A stretch of DNA of 64,000 bases from positions 1 to 64,000 of the forward strand of contig NZ_JACJSP010000010.1 in NCBI RefSeq assembly GCF_014698235.1. Direction: 5' to 3'. The notes under the pieces were generated by a model, which saw only the letters and a program-made list of their open reading frames with translations, did no database searches and was not told where the DNA came from. The DNA comes from Limnothrix sp. FACHB-406 (lineage in GTDB: Bacteria > Cyanobacteriota > Cyanobacteriia > CACIAM-69d). Every line of letters starts with the position of its first letter. Positions within the stretch are counted from its first letter, which is position 1. The translations under genes and the position numbers were made by a program. Below are positions 30,243-38,837 of this stretch, in pieces.

Positions 30243-30923
30243 ATGAAAATTTTGGGCGCGGGCCTCAGTAAAACGGGCACTTCTTCACTTCATGCGGCTT
30301 TGCAGATTCTGGGGTTGTATGGGCTGCATTTCGATCGCGATCGCCTGAACGAGATCCTCAGCGGCAAGGTCACCCAACCCAATTTCCGCTGCTATGACGA
30401 TGTGGATGTGGTGACGGATTTGCCCAGCGCCTATTTTTATCGGGAGTTGGCGTCCGCCTATCCCGACAGCAAAATCATCCTGACCGTGCGCGATGTGGAT
30501 GCCTGGTGGCGCAGTGTGGAATTTCACATCAATCACCGCTTTCCCGTGTCACCTAGCTTGGGGATTCGGGCCCAGCTTGCCCAGCGTTGGCAGCTCGATC
30601 GCTGGTTGAGCCATGGGCCTTGGCCGACGGATTGGCAAGTGGGTTGGCAAAACTTTTGGCAAGAAAGTGCATCGCAACAGTTTCGTCGCGACCTGCGCAA
30701 TTGTGTTTATGGCTCGGCGATCGCCACCGAATTTCTTTATAAGAAGAAGTATCTGGAGCATAACGATCGGGTGATGGCAGAAATTCCGCCCGATCGACTG
30801 CTGGTGATGAATATTCCCGCCGGGGATGGTTGGGAAAAACTCTGCCCTTTTTTGGGTATGCCAATTCCCGATCAACCCTTTCCCCACGCCTACAAAACCG
30901 AGCACCAAGCCTACAAACGCTGA
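30243..30923 (+). CDS. Sulfotransferase-family protein (Sulfotransfer_4 type)
   Basis: 226 residues. The N-terminal P-loop-like 5'-phosphosulfate-binding motif is ILGAGLSKTGTSSLHAALQI. A second PAPS-contact region is SKIILTVRDVDAWWRS, with the Arg and downstream Ser expected for 3'-phosphate binding. DDVDVVTDLPSAYFYRELAS and the C-terminal GWEKLCPFLGMPIPDQPFPH match the P-loop sulfotransferase group found in many bacteria and algae. It would transfer sulfate from PAPS to an unknown acceptor such as a polysaccharide or lipid. It stands alone between trpB and malQ. Confidence 0.85.
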   Translation: MKILGAGLSKTGTSSLHAALQILGLYGLHFDRDRLNEILSGKVTQPNFRCYDDVDVVTDLPSAYFYRELASAYPDSKIILTVRDVDAWWRSVEFHINHRFPVSPSLGIRAQLAQRWQLDRWLSHGPWPTDWQVGWQNFWQESASQQFRRDLRNCVYGSAIATEFLYKKKYLEHNDRVMAEIPPDRLLVMNIPAGDGWEKLCPFLGMPIPDQPFPHAYKTEHQAYKR

Positions 30924-30993
30924 TCAACAAAAAGCAAGACTGACCCTGTGTTAGAGTCATTCCGACCCGATCCGGATGGTTTAAACAATTCCC

Positions 30994-32490
30994 ATGGCCA
31001 GACTCAGCGGAATCTTGCTGCACCCCACTTCGCTCCCCAGTCGCTACGGAGTGGGTGATCTGGGTGACCAGGCCATTGCCTTTTGTGACTGGTTGCAAGC
31101 GGGGGCCCAGCGGGTGTGGCAAATGTTGCCCTTGGGGCCGGTGGGTGCTGGCAATTCGCCTTATATGAGTTTTTCTGCGATCGCCGGGGAACCGTTGCTG
31201 ATCAGCCCCGATCGCCTGGTGGAAGCTGGCTGGCTGCCCGCCGCCGCCCTCGAACAAGTGCCCGATTTCAATCCCCATCGGGTGGACTTTGCGGCGGTGC
31301 GGGCCTATAAAGATCGCCTGTTTGTCCAAGCCTGGGCTGGGTTCCAAGTTCATGCCACCGCAGAACAACGCACCGCCTTTGAGGAATTTTGCACCGAGCA
31401 GGCCACCTGGCTCGAGGATTTTGCCCTGTTCATGACCCTGAAGGCAGAATTTGGCCAAATTGTTTGGAACCGTTGGGATGTGGGATTTGCCCAGCGAGAT
31501 CCGGCCGTGTTGGCCGCCGCCCGCCAAACCCTGGCCGAGCCGATCGCCCTGCAACGGTTTTTACAATTCGTCTTCTTTGAACAGTGGCAACAACTGAAGA
31601 CCGCTGCCAACGAACGGGGCGTGCAATTGGTGGGCGATGTGCCCATCTATGTCTCCTTCGACAGTGCCGACGTTTGGGCCAATCGCGAGTTGTTTGCTCT
31701 GGATCCAGACACCCTCGATCCGGCTCAAATGGCCGGCGTACCCCCGGACTATTTCAGCGCCACGGGGCAACTGTGGGGGAACCCGGTTTATGACTGGGAA
31801 ACCAACGCCCAAACGGGCTATCACTGGTGGATTAACCGATTCCGCCATTTGTTCACCATGGTGGATTGGGTGCGAATTGACCACTTTCGAGGGTTCGAGT
31901 CCTTTTGGGCCGTGCCCCAAGGGGAAGAAACCGCCATCAATGGCGACTGGGTTCCGGGGCCGGGCGCTGCATTTTTCGAAGCGGTGCAGGGGGCCTTGGG
32001 CAAGCTGCCAGTGATTGCGGAAGATTTGGGGATTATTACGCCCGAGGTGGAAGCCCTGCGCGATCGCTTCCAATTTCCCGGCATGAAGATTCTGCAATTT
32101 GCCTTTGACTCCGGTAGCGGTAACCCCTATTTGCCCCACAATTACCGCAGTCCCAACTATGTGGTTTATACGGGAACCCACGATAATGACACCACGGTGG
32201 GTTGGTTTAATGGCCGATCGCCCGAGGAGCAACAGCGCGTAATCCGCTACGCTGGCTATGCGGGCCCCGATGGCATTCAGTGGGATCTCACCCGGATGGC
32301 CATGGCCTCGGTGGCCGACTGGGCGATCGTTCCGTTGCAAGACTGCTTGGGCTTTGGCAGCGATTGCCGCATGAATGTGCCCGGCCAGGCCGATAGTAAT
32401 TGGGAGTGGCGCTGTTTAGAGGGATCCTTTGCCCCTTGGATGGCCGATCGACTCCGGGAGTTGGTGGATTTGTATGGCCGCTGGGGCTAG
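30994..32490 (+). CDS. malQ: 4-alpha-glucanotransferase (amylomaltase)
   Basis: A 498-residue GH77 enzyme that rearranges alpha-1,4-glucans in glycogen breakdown. It starts with RLSGILLHPTSLPSRYGVGD and PLGPVGAGNSPYMSFSA. The catalytic nucleophile Asp is in VRIDHFRGFESFW, the acid/base Glu in VIAEDLGIITPEV, and the transition-state Asp in YTGTHDNDTTVGWF. FPGMKILQFAFD is also diagnostic. Full length, short (bacterial/plastid DPE1) type. Not in an operon with other glycogen genes here. Confidence 0.96.
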   Translation: MARLSGILLHPTSLPSRYGVGDLGDQAIAFCDWLQAGAQRVWQMLPLGPVGAGNSPYMSFSAIAGEPLLISPDRLVEAGWLPAAALEQVPDFNPHRVDFAAVRAYKDRLFVQAWAGFQVHATAEQRTAFEEFCTEQATWLEDFALFMTLKAEFGQIVWNRWDVGFAQRDPAVLAAARQTLAEPIALQRFLQFVFFEQWQQLKTAANERGVQLVGDVPIYVSFDSADVWANRELFALDPDTLDPAQMAGVPPDYFSATGQLWGNPVYDWETNAQTGYHWWINRFRHLFTMVDWVRIDHFRGFESFWAVPQGEETAINGDWVPGPGAAFFEAVQGALGKLPVIAEDLGIITPEVEALRDRFQFPGMKILQFAFDSGSGNPYLPHNYRSPNYVVYTGTHDNDTTVGWFNGRSPEEQQRVIRYAGYAGPDGIQWDLTRMAMASVADWAIVPLQDCLGFGSDCRMNVPGQADSNWEWRCLEGSFAPWMADRLRELVDLYGRWG

Positions 32491-32634
32491 GGGCAACCTT
32501 GCCACGATCGAGCGCCTGATAGTCGTCATCATCAGCCAGGCCACAAAACCGGCCTGAGGACACAAAGGATCAGATTTTGGAGCATAACCCCCACCCGATC
32601 GACTCGGGTGTATGAAATCAGGCGATCGCCCCGC

Positions 32635-33351
32635 ATGAGCAGAAACTTTGCCAATCGCCGTCTTGATCTGGCGCGAATCATGCCCGAATCATTCCTTGAA
32701 GAATTCGGGCAGAAGGACGCGGGCACAAGACGGTTTTTGCTCAATGCCCTCACCCTATTTGCCGCCATTTCCCCCGAGCAACAACACCAAGCCATCAACG
32801 ATCTGATTCAGTTTGAAATCATCATTTTGTCCGATCGCTCGCGGGAATTTTTGCGACGACGGGTGCAAGGCTTGCTGAAGCGGTTCTACTTGCAGAAAAA
32901 TTTGGGCGAAAACGATATTCGTGAATATTACTATCGTTATTACATCCTCACGGGTACGATTCCGGAGCGCCTAACGCCCGATTATCTAAACTTTTTGATG
33001 AAGTTCATTGTGGGCATTGAACTCATCATCATGATTTTCTGCATGAGCTTCATGGAGCAGCAGCGCTTCTTTGAACTGCAAGGAAAATATTCCACCCAAG
33101 CCCTGTTGTTTTATCACTACATTCGCCCCATCCGCGACAAGTTAGTTCGAGAACGGGTGGTGACGCGGGATCCATCCGGCAATCACTACTATCGGCGGCC
33201 CAGCCTCGATCATTCCGAGGTGATGGATTTTGTCTTTGATGTGTTCGATCTCGATCGAATCGTTGCCTTGGGCGAATATGCCGAAAAACTAGCCTTTGAG
33301 CGGGACTACATCCACAGCGGCCCCGATGAGCTGGAGTCGGACGGATCCTGA
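32635..33351 (+). CDS. Conserved hypothetical protein, partly helical
   Basis: About 238 residues. I do not recognise the family. The N-terminus is basic (MSRNFANRRLDLARIMPESF). The middle is helix-rich, with SREFLRRRVQGLLKRFYLQK and YYYRYYILTGTIP. A hydrophobic stretch FIVGIELIIMIFCMSFM (about residues 122-138) could be one membrane helix or a buried core helix. The C-terminus is acidic (EKLAFERDYIHSGPDELESD). The frame is open from GTG 32608; ATG 32635 is chosen. It lies 145 bp after malQ, so co-transcription is possible but not shown. Confidence 0.6.
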   Translation: MSRNFANRRLDLARIMPESFLEEFGQKDAGTRRFLLNALTLFAAISPEQQHQAINDLIQFEIIILSDRSREFLRRRVQGLLKRFYLQKNLGENDIREYYYRYYILTGTIPERLTPDYLNFLMKFIVGIELIIMIFCMSFMEQQRFFELQGKYSTQALLFYHYIRPIRDKLVRERVVTRDPSGNHYYRRPSLDHSEVMDFVFDVFDLDRIVALGEYAEKLAFERDYIHSGPDELESDGS

Positions 33352-33958
33352 GCGCCATCGCCCTTGCGATCAATGGCTGGCCGATGGCGTAACCGTTGCC
33401 TGAACCTTCCCAAATTGCCCTAATCATCCTGCATCACCCTAATTGTCCTGAGGAACCGGGCCAGCCCTTGGGAACCTGGTGATACTGGTTACGTCCTTAA
33501 TTGAGGAGCCATCGAAAAATAGCCCATGGCCACGATTTACTGAAAAGAATCAAGCTCCTGGGTTCTAATTCCAGTCACTATCAAAGCCTGCTTTTAAAAT
33601 CAACCCAACCACTGGATTTTGTTTTCAGTAACTCTTAAAACCAAGAAACTGACTGAATTAATTAGATAAAATTTCTAAGCTGCAACCACCAGAAAACTAT
33701 TAATAGAAAACCCTAGCCTTAAGCTGCATTCCCCAGGCATGGGCAGGAGGCTTGGGGGGATTGCGGTTGATGATCCCTAACCGAAGGACGGGATCGATCG
33801 GCCATCGATCGCCCATCAATCTCCTCAGCCCTTCAGGATCAATCCGCCTGGGATGCCTTCCTTTTGGCTCGATCGCCCCTTAGGCCCCAACCCCACGCCA
33901 TTGCTATCCCCAAACAACCCGAGCCGATCGCCCCGATGGGATTGGGCGGATTGAGCGA
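33352..33958. other. Long gene-free region
   Basis: About 600 bp after the hypothetical gene. It is AT-rich at 33540-33720 and HIP1-rich at 33790-33960. No credible coding frame, RNA or mobile element was found; the open frames here are short and lack protein-like composition. Confidence 0.35.
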
Positions 33959-34087
33959 TCACTCCACCGGAGCGTTGGCCAAGATGCGATCGCCATCCAG
34001 CCGATCCTGAAAATCCGGTTCCCAACAGTCGCTCCCCAGACGAACCAGACAGGGCGATCGTTCCCGATTATTTTTCAGAAAAATCAA
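33959..34087 (-). CDS. Possible small protein or gene remnant (42 aa)
   Basis: A short minus-strand frame ending SDCWEPDFQDRLDGDRILAN and APVE. It shows protein-like codon use (GC-rich third positions, Asp/Arg/Leu mix). The only start is TTG at 34087 with no ribosome-binding site, so it may be a degraded C-terminal fragment rather than a working gene. Low confidence. Confidence 0.25.
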   Translation of the reverse strand: MIFLKNNRERSPCLVRLGSDCWEPDFQDRLDGDRILANAPVE

Positions 34088-34090
34088 GAA

Positions 34091-34136
34091 TTGCGGGAAC
34101 TTTTTGAAAACTTTTCAGAACATTTTGTTCCCGCAA
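34091..34136. promoter_or_regulatory. Nested palindrome upstream of the RTX gene
   Basis: TTGCGGGAAC (34091-34100) and GTTCCCGCAA (34127-34136) form a perfect 10-bp inverted repeat. Inside it lies a second palindrome TGAAAA-C-TTTTCA (34105-34117). It sits 280 bp before the RTX gene in AT-rich DNA. It could be an operator or a transcription terminator. Confidence 0.45.
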
Positions 34137-34416
34137 AATTCCCCAAAAAAAATTTCCCCACTTCCGGATTCTTCGATCGCTTCCCGAAGGAATAGGCAGC
34201 GAACCACAGTTCACCAACCCGCACAGGGAACGCAACAGCAATTCACTTGCACCTCGATAGCGGTTCCGGTTCCACCGGCCCCTAAGCACCCAAGAATGCA
34301 GGACTTGCACCAGCGTTTGGGACTCGAACTCGTGACCGCAATGGTTGCGGCTGTTCGTCCGCGCCTCTTCAACTCAACAGCTCACCTTTTGCAACTCAAG
34401 TCCACTGGAGGAGTCA

Positions 34417-36600
34417 ATGGCTGTTATTAACGGAACCAACTTTCCCGATGTCATCCCCATTACTGAAACCCAAGCCGCCCTCGACAGCCTGGCCGGGAAT
34501 GATGTGATCAGCGGTTTGGATAGCAACGACATCATCCGGGGCTATAACGGAGACGATCGCATCCTGGGCGGCAACGACAACGATCGCCTGTTTGGCAACC
34601 AAGGCGTAGATACCCTGGAAGGGGAATCCGGCGACGATGAATTGCTCGGCGGTGCTGGCAATGACCTGTTGTTGGGCGGACTCGGCAATGACCTGATGTT
34701 CGGCAACATGGACAGCGACCAACTGTATGGCGGCAGCGGCGGCGACGAGCTGTATGGCGGCAAAGGCAACGACCTGCTGTTTGGCGAAGACGGCGACGAT
34801 GTGTTGTCCGGCGACCTGGGCGCAGACACCATGCGCGGCGGTCAAGGCAACGATACCTTTGTGATCGGTCGCCGCAGCGACAGCTTCTCGGCCCAGACCG
34901 GTCAAATTTCCACCGGCGGTTCCACCATCCTGGAAGCCGACGTGATTGAAGACTTCAACCAATTTGGCCAAGACCAAATTCGGCTGATTGGCGGAGTCAC
35001 CATGTCTGACCTGGAAATCTTTGATGGTTCCGGTCAAACCGCTGGCAGCGCCATCATTCGCGACAAAGGCAACAACCAAATTTTGGCGGTGGTGAAAGGG
35101 GTCAGCGCCAACCAACTGATGAACACCCCCGGCACGTTCAGTTCCGATGGTGTGCAACCTGGATCTGTGCCGCCCCAAGGCGCACTGCAATTTTCGGTGG
35201 CCAACCTGACCGGCACGGAAGGTTCCCAAGTGGAAGTGACCGTGACGCGGGATGTGAACCAATCGGCGGGTGCGGTTTCCGTGGATGTGGGTGTGTTGGG
35301 CGGCACGGCAACGGCCAACGCAGACTACAAAACCTTCAACCAAACCTTGAACTTTGCGCCGGGTCAAATTAGCCAAACCTTCAAGGTGGATCTGATTGAC
35401 GATGCGCCTTTGGCCGACAGCGGTGAAACGATTCGGATGTTGCTGTCTCGTCCCACGGGCGGCGCAATCTTGGGCAAGCAGGATTCGGCAATCTTGACGA
35501 TCGTGGACAAGGGCGCAACGGGCGGCGGCGGAACCACTGGCTCTTCCACTTTCCAATTCAGCGGCGCAACCTACACGGCGACGGAAGGCACGGCCACGGT
35601 ACAAGCGGCCATCAACATCACCCGCACGGGCGACACTTCCCAAGCTGGCTCCGTCACCTTCTCGACCGGTACAGGCGGCACGGCGACGGCTGGCTCGGAC
35701 TACACGGCGGTTGCGAACCAAGTGGTGAGCTTCGCGGCAGGTGAAACGACCAAAACAGTGAACGTGCCGGTTCTGTCCGATGCGATTACGCCAGAGGCCG
35801 ATGAGACAGTTAACCTGACTCTGACGGCTCCCACTGGCGGTACGTTGGGCACTCAGGCCACTTCGGTGCTGACGATCAAGGATGTTGCTTCGGCCCCTCC
35901 CACAACTCTGCCCCCTGGTAGCTCAGCAGTTGGCAACACATTGCAATTCAATAGTGATCCGAATGCGGTCACGATTGATGCTGGATTACTCAATCTCTTT
36001 CCTGGTGGTGTTAACGGCGGAGCTGGGGACGATCAACTGACGGTTCCTGTTACTACCCCTGCAACGGCTGCAACGGTTCGCGGCGAGGCAGGAAATGATG
36101 TTATCAGTGGCACAGCAGCCACTGCCGTCATGACCGTTGATGGCGGTGATGGTAATGATGCGATTACGGGTAGTACCGTGGTTGGTGACAAGCTGTTGGG
36201 TGGCGCTGGTGATGACATCATCAATGTTGGTACTGCTGGGGGTGCAACTGTCGTGGGCGGCCCTGGCTTGGATCGAATTGTTGGTGGTACTGGTGCTGGT
36301 GCTGGTGCTAACACCTATGCCTATCAAGCTAGCGACACAACAGGCAGCCTCTTGACGGCCGACCAGATTACTAACTTCAAGGCTGCTGACAAGATTGGTC
36401 TTGGCCCTGGCTTGACCAGCTTGGTGATTACGCCAGAAGTGGTTAATGTGGCTGGCGTGGCTGGCACGGCTGATTTGGCGCTGTCTTACGTGGATGCGAA
36501 TAACACGAAGAAGTATCTGGCCGTGTTGGTGGACTATACCGGAACTTTCACAGCGGCAGCCAATGTGACCAACGTTGCGGCGAGCACGTTCACGATCTAG
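34417..36600 (+). CDS. RTX calcium-binding secreted protein with two Calx-beta domains
   Basis: 727 residues. Start ATG 34417 is set by GGAGGAG 4 nt upstream; the frame is open to 34345. Residues about 20-150 are RTX nonapeptides (GGxGxDxxx, such as GGAGNDLLLGGLGNDLMFG) that bind calcium and fold after secretion. Two Calx-beta domains follow (about 260-370, with TEGSQVEVTVTRD and VDLIDDAPLADSGETI; and about 390-490, with SDYTAVANQVVSFAAGE). A second, looser RTX block occupies about 545-640. There is no Sec signal peptide, which fits type I secretion with a C-terminal signal. It is probably a surface or extracellular protein; no T1SS genes are adjacent. Codon choice shifts from GGC-rich to GGT-rich after about 35890. 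Confidence 0.88.
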   Translation: MAVINGTNFPDVIPITETQAALDSLAGNDVISGLDSNDIIRGYNGDDRILGGNDNDRLFGNQGVDTLEGESGDDELLGGAGNDLLLGGLGNDLMFGNMDSDQLYGGSGGDELYGGKGNDLLFGEDGDDVLSGDLGADTMRGGQGNDTFVIGRRSDSFSAQTGQISTGGSTILEADVIEDFNQFGQDQIRLIGGVTMSDLEIFDGSGQTAGSAIIRDKGNNQILAVVKGVSANQLMNTPGTFSSDGVQPGSVPPQGALQFSVANLTGTEGSQVEVTVTRDVNQSAGAVSVDVGVLGGTATANADYKTFNQTLNFAPGQISQTFKVDLIDDAPLADSGETIRMLLSRPTGGAILGKQDSAILTIVDKGATGGGGTTGSSTFQFSGATYTATEGTATVQAAINITRTGDTSQAGSVTFSTGTGGTATAGSDYTAVANQVVSFAAGETTKTVNVPVLSDAITPEADETVNLTLTAPTGGTLGTQATSVLTIKDVASAPPTTLPPGSSAVGNTLQFNSDPNAVTIDAGLLNLFPGGVNGGAGDDQLTVPVTTPATAATVRGEAGNDVISGTAATAVMTVDGGDGNDAITGSTVVGDKLLGGAGDDIINVGTAGGATVVGGPGLDRIVGGTGAGAGANTYAYQASDTTGSLLTADQITNFKAADKIGLGPGLTSLVITPEVVNVAGVAGTADLALSYVDANNTKKYLAVLVDYTGTFTAAANVTNVAASTFTI

Positions 36601-36680
36601 TAGAGCCGCACGAGTTGAGGCAGGACGGAGAAATTCTGTCCTGCGAAGACTGCCAAAAATTTCACTTCTGAACTCGATGG

Positions 36681-36713
36681 GGGGCTGGGTCGATCGACCT
36701 GGCCCCTTTCTTT
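36681..36713 (+). terminator. Intrinsic terminator of the RTX gene
   Basis: GGGGC-TG-GGTCGATCGACC-TG-GCCCC followed by TTTCTTT: nested stems with a T-rich tail, 80 bp after the RTX stop. Confidence 0.8.
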
Positions 36714-36718
36714 GGTGG

Positions 36719-37033
36719 TTAGCGCGGGGCCTTTGTCCAGCCGGCCGCGATCGCCTCCGCCTCCGAGCAAAACCAGCGTTCCCCTCGCGATAGGTCGATC
36801 ACGGTGCGCTCATAGTCCCGCATTCCTGGCAGGTGATATAGCCGTCGCCCGGTGTTTTGGCCGTCCGTGGTTTGGGAGATGTTGCCTTTGATCGGGCAGT
36901 TGGGATCGGGTGGGGTGGTGGAACGGCTGCTGGGGGCTGATTGGGTGTTGGGTCGCTGTTGGGCCTGGGCCGGTGCGATCGCCGTGGAGCCAATAACCAG
37001 GGCGATCGCACCGCCTAAAAGCTGATGAAGCAT
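36719..37033 (-). CDS. Small secreted protein with a WFCSEAEAxxAGW domain
   Basis: About 104 residues. A Sec-type signal peptide (hydrophobic LLGGAIALVIGSTAIAPAQA, about residues 4-23, cleavage after AQA) precedes a proline- and serine-rich linker. A compact domain follows with CPIKGNIS, RLYHLPGMRDYERTVID and GERWFCSEAEAIAAGW, containing two cysteines. This domain occurs in many bacterial secreted proteins and next to thermonuclease-like modules; no catalytic role is established. ATG 37033 is preferred over GTG 37045, since GGTGAT lies 6 nt upstream. Confidence 0.75.
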   Translation of the reverse strand: MLHQLLGGAIALVIGSTAIAPAQAQQRPNTQSAPSSRSTTPPDPNCPIKGNISQTTDGQNTGRRLYHLPGMRDYERTVIDLSRGERWFCSEAEAIAAGWTKAPR

Positions 37034-37114
37034 TGAGATCACCAAAAGAAAAGGGTCTGAAGCCCCGCCCTTTTAAGGCGGCTTTTTCTATGATCAGTTT
37101 CTATAATGCTAGCT

Positions 37115-37279
37115 ATGAAAGCACGATTTCGCTACCGAATCTATCCCAATCGCCTACAAAGAATAATGCTGGCGAAAACATTTGGTTGCGCTCGTATGGT
37201 GTGCAACGATGCAATTCGGTTGCGTCAAGACCTCTATCAGCAAGGGGAAAAAGTTGGCGACACTGAGCTTCAGAAATGA
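37115..37279 (+). pseudogene. TnpB (IS200/IS605-type) N-terminal remnant
   Basis: A frame beginning MKARFRYRIYPNRLQRIMLA, then TFGCARMVCNDAIRLRQDLY, ends at an in-frame TGA (37277-37279). It is the N-terminus of a TnpB/OrfB protein (family pattern: K-x-RY-R-YP, L-x-TFG-x-R-x-VWN). The frame continues a little beyond the stop (LITQAK...) and then homology is lost, so most of the gene, including the RuvC core, is missing. A hairpin with CCGCC/GGCGG at 37060-37075 may be part of the old element's end. Confidence 0.7.
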
Positions 37280-37456
37280 CTGATTACCCAAGCCAAACTT
37301 TCTGCTTTTTGGAACCAACAAATGACCAAAGCTCGTCCAGTTGCAGGATTAAACAGCCTTTTTTTTAGGGCGTACTTGGGCCTGGCGAGGGATGTTTGAA
37401 GTGTAAGATATTACTTGCTCAGAACCCCAAATAACATTAATTAGAAAAACACAAGC

Positions 37457-37699
37457 ATGACTTTACTGGAACTTCGTGAAGCAACCTTAGCCTTGCCATG
37501 GCGAGATCGGTGGTTACTACTTTGGACTGTCATTCGATCGCTCTTCATGTTCAAACCACAGGAAATGCCACCGACGATCCTTGAGCGCATGGGTGGATTA
37601 CCAGAGCATTGGCTTCATGATGGTGACTTGGCTGATCGAGATTTAAGACGAGTCGCCTTGGCCGATCGACTCCATCAATCCACTACAGATCAATCATGA
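37457..37699 (+). CDS. Putative antitoxin of a PIN-domain toxin-antitoxin pair
   Basis: An 80-residue protein of unfamiliar sequence (MTLLELREATLALPWRDRWL... LADRDLRRVALADRLHQS). Its stop codon overlaps the start of the PIN gene (ATGA at 37696), a classic toxin-antitoxin arrangement. Size and position argue for antitoxin; no standard DNA-binding motif is visible. Just downstream of the TnpB remnant. Confidence 0.6.
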   Translation: MTLLELREATLALPWRDRWLLLWTVIRSLFMFKPQEMPPTILERMGGLPEHWLHDGDLADRDLRRVALADRLHQSTTDQS

Positions 37700-38115
37700 A
37701 GCCAGCAAAAGTGCTAGTGGACTCAGGCGTTTTAATTGCTTTTTATAATGCTGAGGATCGATACCACAGTCGAGTTGTTGATTTCTTTAGAACTTGTCGA
37801 AGTGAACTGATTACAACTTTGGCTTGTGTCACGGAAGTACTTTGGTTATTGAATAAAAGCTGGCAAGTTCAAAATATTTTTCTGAACCACTTAGCACAGA
37901 ATATTTATCGCTGTGAGTCATTAAATCGTCATGATTTTCAAAGAATTGTAGAACTCAATGAACAATACTCAGATTTGCCTGGAGACTTTGCAGATTTAGC
38001 ATTGGTGGCTATTTCAGAACGATTACGAATTGCAGAAATTGCAACTTTAGATCAGGATTTCGATGTTTATCGTCGCTACCGCAAAGAGCCTTTTATTCGG
38101 GTCTTTCGCCCCTAA
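37696..38115 (+). CDS. PIN-domain protein, VapC-like toxin
   Basis: 139 residues with PIN-domain acidic residues in order: D in KVLVDSGVLIAFYNAEDRYH, E in TLACVTEVLWLL, D in GDFADLALVAISERL, and a last D in IATLDQDFDVYRRY. These build the metal-dependent RNase site of VapC-type toxins. It is translated by overlap with the upstream 80-residue gene. Target RNA is unknown. The lower GC content than neighbouring core genes fits acquisition. Confidence 0.8.
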   Translation: MKPAKVLVDSGVLIAFYNAEDRYHSRVVDFFRTCRSELITTLACVTEVLWLLNKSWQVQNIFLNHLAQNIYRCESLNRHDFQRIVELNEQYSDLPGDFADLALVAISERLRIAEIATLDQDFDVYRRYRKEPFIRVFRP

Positions 38116-38344
38116 CTTGATCAAACTCAGGTTACGCATTACCCACTATCTACTCGCTAGTGAAGTCTAGCGACATGGGATCGCGCGGAATTTGTGGGGA
38201 GTGGGTTCCCTGAGGGCGGCCAGTTCATAAACAGGAAGTACCTCCACGATCGGGTGGAGCGTGGGCCGCATACTGGATTTATTCGCGATCCGGCGTTCTG
38301 CCAAGTTTTGGAGGCCCGGCTGCTCACCATCAGGAGATGCTGCC

Positions 38345-38761
38345 ATGAAAACCAACCGATTTTTCTCGATTTTGACCGCCAGCCTGGCGATCGCCACGAT
38401 CGTACCTTGGGCAGCGCCGGCCCGGGCCGATTTAATTGCCCTGGGGCCGGGCATGAGTGAACCGATTCTTCGATCGGGCACGGCCGGCGGCAGCACCAGT
38501 ACCAGTTGTGGCTTTGTGGCCGGTGCGCCCAACCATCGCTTGGCGGTGGGTCAGGATTTTGGCTCCCTGCGGGTGAAGGTGCAGGGGGGTGATGGTTTAA
38601 CGCTGTTGGTGGTGGGGCCGAGCGGTCAATTTTGCATTCCGGCGGCCAACGGGGTGGCGGAAATGCCGGGCTATTGGGGTGCGGGCAACTATGACATCTT
38701 TGTGGGCGATCGCAACCCCAGCGGCCGCCAACCCTATCAACTCTCGATTTCCACTAATTAA
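38345..38761 (+). CDS. Secreted protein with N-terminal signal peptide, hypothetical
   Basis: 138 residues. ATG 38345 is set by AGGAG 8 nt upstream; the open frame extends to 38261. Signal peptide (MKTNRFFSILTASLAIATIV, cleavage after ARA, about residue 28). The mature part is glycine-rich, with TSTSCGFVAGAPNHRLAVGQ, LLVVGPSGQFCIPAANG and WGAGNYDIFVGDRN. Two cysteines may form a disulfide. The pattern suggests a beta-sandwich pre-peptidase-like domain, a guess. Periplasmic or extracellular. Confidence 0.75.
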   Translation: MKTNRFFSILTASLAIATIVPWAAPARADLIALGPGMSEPILRSGTAGGSTSTSCGFVAGAPNHRLAVGQDFGSLRVKVQGGDGLTLLVVGPSGQFCIPAANGVAEMPGYWGAGNYDIFVGDRNPSGRQPYQLSISTN

Positions 38762-38837
38762 TTCCCACTAATTAATCTCCGTTAATTAGTGCTCAAGATG
38801 AGTGCTCAAGATGAGTATTCGAGAACTGTAAGAGCGT

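Noticed and set aside
30553-31554. 333-residue minus-strand frame antisense to the sulfotransferase and malQ
   Set aside because: It overlaps two well-supported genes and its translation has no recognisable motif.
34300-34360. tRNA-like minus-strand sequence with GTTCGAGTCCC and a CCGCAACCATTGCGG hairpin
   Set aside because: The T-stem halves do not pair (CACGA versus CCCAA), and no acceptor or D-arm could be built, so it is not a tRNA.
34480-34860. CRISPR-like repetitive spacing
   Set aside because: The periodicity is the 27-bp codon repeat of RTX nonapeptides; units are not identical and there are no spacers of uniform size.
34414-35721. 435-residue open frame antisense to the RTX gene
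   Set aside because: It mirrors the GC-rich, repetitive coding strand; its translation is Ala/Arg-rich without domains. It is a shadow.
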